DNA of 64,000 nucleotides from Euclidia mi (Eukaryota > Arthropoda > Insecta > Lepidoptera > Erebidae). Positions 57,431 to 64,000 of this stretch are shown here, in pieces. Within the stretch, counting starts at the first letter, position 1; each line of letters starts with the position of its first letter. Below the pieces are notes generated by a model. The model saw nothing but the letters and a program-made list of their open reading frames with translations. It did not search any database and was not told the DNA's origin. The stretch is from assembly GCA_944739405.2 (NCBI GenBank), contig OX123191.2, forward strand, positions 2,522,830 to 2,586,829, written 5' to 3'. A program made the translations under genes and the position numbers.

Positions 57431-58217
57431 TAGATGTTTGTGGCATTTAGAGAACCTAGATAAAGTAATATTCGATGAGCCTTCCAGGCACAGTAGCTGG
57501 CTGTAGTTGGATAACTACACTAGCTATAACTAGCTACTAGCTACTAGCTTTAATTTGTTCATTATACAAAGTACTCGTCGTCGGTTCTTCTGAGGAGCGG
57601 AGCCACCTATCACGAGCATAATGTTAGCTTAACAGGTGACTTCAATTACCTAAATAGTAAAAATGTACTTTTTGTTACTGAAAATAAACATTATTTTATT
57701 ACAACTAGGAAAAGCCGATAACTGCGTTCAATTTTATGGCATCAGAAAAGCAGTGAAATACGATGGAATTTAACAATATAAAGTATTATCAACTGTACCT
57801 ACATACATATACCAATATTTACAATATGCTTCAAAAATATTAACCAAACCAAACCAATAAACAAACAAAATACAATTAAATAAATCCAAGTGAGTAATTT
57901 ACAATAAACATGGCGCACCTTATTGGCTCATAAACTGCTTCAAATGAAAACATAAATCACAAAAATATTGTACTAATCTTCGGTAACGCCACATTTCGTC
58001 ACTATATACGAACATTACATAATATTATTTTACAGCTTGTATACGTTTTACGGGCAAACCATAATTTATTTTTCAATGAGAAATTGTGTAAATACATATT
58101 TATATAGTAAAGTAAGTTATTATTATATTGAGCTTATATTAAGTGACACGGATCTCAACTGGATGTATATACATATATGCAGTTCCAAAAATAAAGATAC
58201 GTTTCTTTAATTTATTA

Positions 58218-59749
58218 TCCTACTAATATTATAAATGTGAAAGTTTGTGAAGATGTATGTATGGATGTTTGTTACTCTTTCACGCAAAAACTACTGAACG
58301 GATTTGGATGAAACTTTACAGTAATATAGTTTATACATCAGAATAACACATAGGCTACAATTTATAAAGATTTTGTATAATGTTGCCATAACATAAGGAA
58401 AAGTATCAACTGAGTCGGCAAAAATCCTGAGCTCAGAAAGCTGTCATCGCGTGCGTTGCCTAAAACGTTAAAGTTACTTGAACTTCAGATTATGTACGGT
58501 GAAATTGTTTATCAGAAAAAGCTCACCATGAAAAATTCAAGATGGCCGCCGGCCGTCACAAAATGGCGGATTACTTATTTTCCACAAATACCTCAATATG
58601 GATATCAAATGAAAGGGCTTGATTCGTAGAATACAGCTCACTATAAAAAATCCAAGATGGCTGCTGCCACAAAATGGCTGATTACATATTTTCCACAAAT
58701 ACCTCAATATGGGTATCAAATGAAAGGGCTTGATTGGTAGACTAGACCTCACTATGAAAAATCTAAGATGGCCGCCGCCACAAAATGGCGAAATGGCGGA
58801 TAACTTATTTTCCACAAATACCTCAATATGGGTATCAAATGAAAGGGCTTGATTCGTAGAATAGGGCTCACTATGAAAAATCCAAGATGGATGCCGCCAC
58901 TAAGTGGCTGATTACATATTTTCCACAAATACCTCAATATGGGTATCAAATGAAAGGGCGTGATTGGTAGAATAGACCTCACTATGAAAAAACCAAGATG
59001 GCTACCGCCACAAAATGGCGGATTACTTATTTTCAGAAATACCTCAATATGGGTATCAAATGAAAGGGCTAGATTCGTAGAATAAAGCTCACTACGAAAA
59101 ATCAAAGATGGTTGTCGCCGCAAAATGGCTGATTGCATATTTGCTACAAATACCTCAATATGGGTATCAAATGAAAGGGCTCGATTAGCAGAATAGACCT
59201 CACTATGAAAAATCCAAGATGGCCGCCGTCACAAAATGGCGGATTACCTATTTGCCGCAAATACCTCAATATGGGTATCGAATGACAGGGTTTGATTGGT
59301 AGAAAAGGGCTCACTATGAAAATACAATGAGAAGTATCGACTAACAACAAAACTAAAAACTTGAAAATAAAATAAGCGCAGCGTCATTATAAGCGCTTAC
59401 TATGAGTTGGCGCGCTTAAGCGCGGCGGGGAGGAGGGGCGTCTGATTATGTACTTTGTGGTAATGCTGTCAGTTTTAATTTTTTTGCTATTCTATTCAGT
59501 AGATACATATTAAGCTCTTCAATAACTTGAATAATATACTTACCTACATACTAATCTTTACCTGAAGTTTGACGACTATGAAAACAAAAGTAATTTTAAG
59601 TATTATCTGTTTATATGTATGCTACACGGCTAATGTATAGATCCGTCTGTGATGAAATTTGATACGGATAGTCTGAAACCTGGGGAAGTACAAAGGCTAG
59701 GTACTCATTATTAAAATTTCATGCGGGCGAAGCCGCGGGCGAAAGCTAG
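58218..59749 (+). mobile_element. Non-autonomous Helitron, about 1.5 kb, carrying a minisatellite
   Basis: The 5' end TCCTACTAATATTATAAATG follows an A, and the familiar block actctttcacgcaaaaacta and ggatttggatgaaactttac comes next. The 3' end holds a GC hairpin region (gcgggcgaagccgcgggc) and closes CTAG before a T. These are the Helitron terminus rules (A^TC...CTRR^T). It has no Rep/helicase gene. The middle is a seven-unit tandem array (58515-59330). Confidence 0.88.
58515..59330 (+). repeat. 111-bp minisatellite inside the Helitron, 7 units
   Basis: The marker cctcaatatgg occurs at 58591, 58702, 58821, 58932, 59042, 59153 and 59264 (spacings 111, 119, 111, 110, 111, 111). Units alternate between two sub-types (ggcggattacttatt and ggctgattacatatt), so the higher-order period is about 222 bp. 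Because 111 is a multiple of three, long minus-strand ORFs with repeated peptides arise without being genes. Confidence 0.93.
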
Positions 59750-60542
59750 TTACTAAATACTTTTGATTGTTATATTTTGAAAAGTTAAGATTTTATGGAA
59801 AATTTTATGATTACTTGTTAACGAACTAAATACATAAATAAATTTAAAAACAGAATGGTTTCCATACTGGGATCTTATTTGTCAACATTTTTATGTAACT
59901 AAATATATCATGAAACATCATCGAGAATCGAAAAAACATCACAGCGGTGTGTTTCAAAGTATTATTTATACTACACATAAAACTGCTGGTTTTGTAGAAC
60001 CATCTTGTGCCCCTGTTCTATCAAATTAAGTTTTTATGCCTCAGCTTGCTTAATTAACAAATTTATTTGGAGCACTATTATTTACCTATCAAACTTTACG
60101 GGATTGCCGTTGGCTTTTGCCCTTTGTCGGTTGAAAATAGTCGAACTATTTCGTTGTAAATTATGAACTACGGCTTGGCATTTATCTCTTGTTATGAAAC
60201 AAATTTTATAATAAGATAAATAATTTACTATCATAATGATCAATTATTTATTTTACATTGATTGGAAGCTCTATAAAAACTGACCATAAATCATATTTAT
60301 AATTATGTTACGCTTGTCAAAGTATTTAGAGCCACTAGACCTCGAGCATGCAAGCCGCTCAAAAAAAAGAAATTCATAAAGAGTTATGTAATCACTATCG
60401 GGTCATATACACTTATCGCCTGAGATACTTTGAGAATATTCTATATTTTTTTATAAAATATTTTTCAAGATTGATTATATGACTAAGCGTTATGCGTTAA
60501 AGCATTTACTTAAAAACCAACAATATTAAGAAATAGTATTAA

Positions 60543-60882
60543 CACATTGACTGCTGGCCTAAGATTCGTAGACGGCCTTTTGCTATGCGGCCAGTACGCA
60601 TATCCTGCGTGTATGCGCACCCGCAGAGCGTGCCCAGCCTCTCGTGCTTAACGACACGCAACGCGCGTGCAGGTCGAGCGTGTGTCTGTGCTGACGCGAC
60701 ACGCGACGTACGAGTTGCTATACAAAAAAAAACACACATGTGTAGTATAGGTATGATTCACGCGTCGCGTGTTTCGGCAGCACGCTTGTATATTTTTTCC
60801 CTAAACACGAGTATTGTGGGCTAGCCGCATCGCAGGATCCGACACTTGGGACACACCATATACGTTTCCAGCAGTCAATGTG
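60543..60882. mobile_element. piggyBac-like MITE with TTAA target duplication
   Basis: The 15-bp terminal inverted repeats CACATTGACTGCTGG (60543-60557) and its exact complement (60868-60882) are perfect. TTAA lies at 60539-60542 and 60883-60886. At 340 bp with no transposase it is non-autonomous. The interior is GC- and CpG-rich, unlike its surroundings. Confidence 0.92.
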
Positions 60883-60915
60883 TTAATGGAATATGAGGCA
60901 TATTTCCATTAACAC
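60880..60915. repeat. Palindrome spanning the right MITE end
   Basis: gtgttaatgga at 60880-60890 pairs with 60105-numbered equivalent on the right, tccattaacac at 60905-60915. A further atatg/catat pairing leaves a 3-nt loop. It contains the right TTAA. Confidence 0.8.
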
Positions 60916-62203
60916 TATTTCTTAATCATATATTATTTACCGTATTCTAGATATAGTGTATTCGATGCATATCGCGCCTATAATCGCCTGTATAACCACT
61001 TTGTATACTAAGTAAATAAAACACATAAAAATACAATATTTACATAACTGCTTTTCAAACACGCGTGCAAAACTGGATGCGATATAATTTGAGTTTAATG
61101 TTGAAATAATCAAAGAAAATAAAGTTTCATTTTAGAAGTAGCGTGCTTTCGGATCATAACATATTATAATAAAAGCTTGTACTTCATAATTGACTGCTAT
61201 TACTGCGATTACGTAAATTACTTTAAACTAAAATCAACATTATATTTCAATTTTTCTACAACACACCTTAGTAAAAGCATTTTAAACTTTACGTTTAACC
61301 TTCACAGCATAATAACCTACAAAGGTCGAAAATAAATTTTCATAATAAATGGCTAAGCTAGCACATTGTCATAGCACTGGCATGGAAATTAACAGATTTT
61401 CATAAATCTTTCAATATTTCGCATGGAAACTTTAAAAAACTGTATTTACTAAATGCTTGAGTCATAAACAACCTACTGTCCATATTCTAAGCTCATAGCT
61501 TCAGTAATATAGTCACTACGACGATATATCAATCAATCTATTAATAAAGACAAAGATAGATAACTAAATAATGTCATTGATAGATTTATTTACGTTTCAA
61601 TTATTCCGATATCAAACTTCGGGCATAGCCAGATGCTGTCCTAACGAAACTTTGAATTGACATGCAGATAGACAATGCTGTGTAGATAACCACTAATGGT
61701 TCCAAGCTGCCGACAAGCTTCCTGAATGAGAAAGCCGGATACGAAAACAATGGTATACGCTTTGATACATAGTTTGTAGTTAGCCTTAGCTATTTCAAAT
61801 CTAAGATCTAGTTGTCTTAGCTTAGATAGTTGAGAGAGAATGTAGAACTTTATTGTATTAATTTAGAACCTTAGTAACAATGAGATGATATAATTGCTAC
61901 GTAAGTCGTCAGCAACAAAATAAAATAGACACCTATTTTGTAAACGTGAGGAAAATAAAAATATACACGACAGCATGCATACATTTTACTATGATACAGG
62001 TGTAGAATAAGAACACAAAATCATATTTTCCAGCAACCACATATTACAAAATAAAAACGCTAAAATAAAAAATAACGTCGAAAAAATACAATAACAGTAT
62101 GGATTTAACACCGCATTAAAAAAAAAAGAAATACTCTACATATTTTCCAGTACAGAACAAAAGAACAACCAAAAAGGTAACAATAATAAAAAATATAATC
62201 CAA
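60916..62203. other. Intron stretch next to the first exon
   Basis: AT-rich unique DNA with no gene or repeat recognised. Being close to the promoter it could hold enhancers, but no motif cluster is evident. Confidence 0.4.
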
Positions 62204-62209
62204 ACTTAC

Positions 62210-62350
62210 CGCAGAGAATTCCAACGCGACAATCACTTCACAGTCAAACCACAAAATATTTCAAGTTCGGAACACCGCACCATGCAGGGAACACGGAAAG
62301 TTGTTCTCGCGACGGGAGCTCAGCAGACGTGCTTTCCTTATCGTGAGCCA
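62210..62350 (-). other. Probable noncoding first exon of the LRR gene
   Basis: On the minus strand a GC-richer block ends CTCTGCG|GTAAGTTTGG, a strong splice donor at 62209. It lies on the same strand as the LRR gene, and the next acceptor in frame with that gene's 5' UTR is at 20486. The transcription start is not fixed; the GC-rich zone extends to about 62430. The link to the LRR gene is inferred from strand and splice sites alone. Confidence 0.5.
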
Positions 62351-62430
62351 GATGACAACTGGGCTCTGCGACGCGGGGCGTAGATTCCCAAAACTAGTGG
62401 GGAGTGGACGCTCTGTAATGGACAGTCAAG
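62270..62430 (-). promoter_or_regulatory. Candidate promoter of the LRR gene
   Basis: A local rise in GC and CpG content in an AT-rich landscape, with an initiator-like CCAGTTG on the minus strand near 62355-62361 and no TATA box. The position upstream of a strong donor fits a promoter. Confidence 0.35.
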
Positions 62431-63888
62431 GTAATGTAAATAATTTAGGGGTGAACTCCAGACAGAGATAAGAGGATTTGTTATGATTTCTGAATATTAT
62501 GGACAGCAAAAAACTTGTTTAATGAACCTACCCTTTTACAGTGACTCAATAGCTGTAAAATGTTCCCTAAATATTTTTTGATACTTTTATCCCTTTGGGG
62601 ATATTGAGCTTTTAAGTTATGAAGCTTCTTTGATTTTTTATTTGGAGGCCACAGATTTATCTGTTCGTAGAAAAAGCTGATATGGCTATAAATAAATTGT
62701 GTTTAGAGGTTAAAAATTTAGCTTCTATTAGGCAAAATATCCTAAACGTAGGGTATTAAAGCTAGGTGTCTTAAAGGATACAAGAGTGTACAAATGTCAA
62801 AAAATAAACTCGATGTAAAAAAAGCTTTATGTGTCATTGAGGGTTTCTCATGGGATTTTCGTCTGGAACTTCGTTGTTGCGTTAACATTAACATTAAAAT
62901 ATAATTGTAGAAACTTTAGTATTGTTCTAATCTATTTCTTTTATAACATAAAACAATATTTGATTAATTATTAATTGGTAATTTAATACCTCAAGAAACT
63001 AAGTTCAAAAACTGTTATTCAATTTATTAAAGCTGAGATGTTGAGAATCCGCGTATTTGCATAATTTGTCGCATTTAAACCGCAAACCGCAGTATCTAAA
63101 CAACTGATTGGATTAAATTAGTAAGACGAAGATTGGTCTGTACCTGTATATCGGTTATTATTCAAATAATGTATATAATAAGCTATGCGGTACAGGTAAG
63201 TATTTATGATTGATGATCATGTAATGTAGGTCAATTCCTGCATCATAAGTAATTTACTTAAAATAATCTTTTCTGATCACTGCCATAAAAAAGCAATGCT
63301 ATTTTTCTGTAGTATCCTAAGTTTGGGCTGTGGAGCAATAACTGTAGATATACCAGTCCATCACAATTTGGTAGAGAATCAGCTTTTCTATGAACTAACT
63401 GTTATCTGTTCTCAACATCTCACAAAGATATGACGCTTATTCTAACTTTAGACCAGATATTTCTATTATTAGAAGAATAGTTATTGTTGCCCAGACACTG
63501 TAAATGGCCTCAATTGACACCAATAGACTAGCTTGGTATTAAAAGAAATCTAGAAAAGAATTGTCGTTGGAAGTGCGCACCTACGCCACAGTTTATTTCG
63601 CTGAATTCTGCCCTCTGCTTGTTTGATATAGGGTCTTTATTTAGTACAAGTGAAATAATAATGTTTTTCCCTGAAGTACGTTTTTGAGGCATGAGTGGAC
63701 GTGATTTAAGTGGATAGTGTGACTGACATGTTCTTTAAGTACACATGTTAGGATTGGAATGAATAAAGGACTTCAATGAAAGCAATGCTTAAACATTTCC
63801 ATAGGATTCAAAGTTGCTGGATCGTTAACCACTGATTTATGATTTAGTAATGTGTTATTTTGTATAATTTTTATTATAGAACCTAAAA
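62431..63888. other. Upstream flank of the LRR gene, nothing recognised
   Basis: AT-rich DNA without ORFs or known repeats. It may contain upstream regulatory sequence. Confidence 0.4.
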
Positions 63889-64000
63889 TAAGACAGCATT
63901 AGCTAAATGGAGTAACCAACAGACTAACATGTAGCGGGTATCGGGTTTGCATCCACGGCGCGCACCACAGACTTTTCAGAGTTATGTGCGTATTGAATTG
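63889..64000 (+). repeat. SINE-B head, cut by window edge
   Basis: agacagcattagctaaatgg, then a B-box-like gggtttgcatccacggcgcg and gacttttcagagttatgtgc. The tail type is outside the window. Confidence 0.7.

Larger units (their letters stand above)
20486..62209 (-). other. Probable 42-kb first intron of the LRR gene
   Basis: It is bounded by the acceptor at 20486 and a GTAAGT donor at 62209-62204. No convincing host exon was found inside on either strand; the ORFs present are short or come from repeats. The stretches 20490-27496, 27990-29436, 30720-32107, 32235-33847, 34800-35460, 35745-36590, 46750-47459, 48340-49512, 49885-51065 and 59750-60538 look unique and AT-rich. They contain no recognised gene and may hold regulatory DNA. 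Confidence 0.55.

Noticed and set aside
58515..59330. CRISPR-like array
   Set aside because: Units are contiguous 111-bp minisatellite repeats without unique spacers, in a eukaryotic Helitron.
58537..59350. Three minus-strand ORFs with repeated peptides, looking like a repeat protein
   Set aside because: They come from the 111-bp minisatellite, whose period is a multiple of three. No start context, signal peptide or splice structure supports a gene.

Overview
The window looks like nuclear DNA of a ditrysian moth or butterfly. It is AT-rich, almost gene-free, and filled with tRNA-derived SINEs, RTE-type and CR1-type non-LTR retrotransposons, short Helitrons that end in CTAG, a TTAA-flanked piggyBac-like MITE and short tails such as (TATG)n or (GATGAT)n. 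I recognise these families from Lepidoptera by memory; no database was searched. There is no operon, CRISPR array, rRNA gene or true tRNA gene.

Host gene. One protein-coding gene is well supported, on the minus strand. Two coding exons (19409-20462 and 17235-17719) join in phase across a 1689-bp intron. They encode a 512-residue secreted leucine-rich-repeat protein with a signal peptide, an N-terminal Cys cluster, nine to ten LRRs, a C-terminal Cys cap and a hydrophobic tail that looks like a GPI signal. It resembles connectin-type cell-adhesion proteins. A splice acceptor 23 bp upstream of the ATG and a GC-rich exon-like block with a GTAAGT donor at 62210 suggest a noncoding first exon near 62.2-62.35 kb. 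If so, 20486-62209 is a single 42-kb first intron holding most of the window.

Left flank (1-17 kb), beyond the gene's 3' end. A CR1-group LINE lies at the left edge on the minus strand. Its ORF1 is intact (coiled coil plus SGNH-like domain) and the visible part of its ORF2 is open (endonuclease and start of the reverse transcriptase). A decayed RTE retrotransposon occupies 6.9-9.2 kb with two frameshifts and a nonsense codon. Between and after these are many SINEs, several with clear target-site duplications, three short Helitrons and a TA-flanked MITE.

The large intron (20.5-62.2 kb). Unique AT-rich DNA is interrupted by repeats. Its main structures are a tandem segmental duplication of about 4-4.8 kb (37528-42376 and 42525-46530), a 1.5-kb Helitron (58218-59749) carrying seven copies of a 111-bp minisatellite rich in YY1/Pho-like motifs, and a 340-bp CpG-rich TTAA MITE (60543-60882). 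At least six near-perfect fold-back hairpins with very short loops also lie in it. For one, the duplicated segment serves as the pre-mutation reference and shows that a 35-bp arm was created by local inverted copying (template switching).

No new enzymatic or defence system was found. The most interesting signals are the fold-back mutations, the Helitron-borne motif array and one SINE head that carries two different 3' tails.
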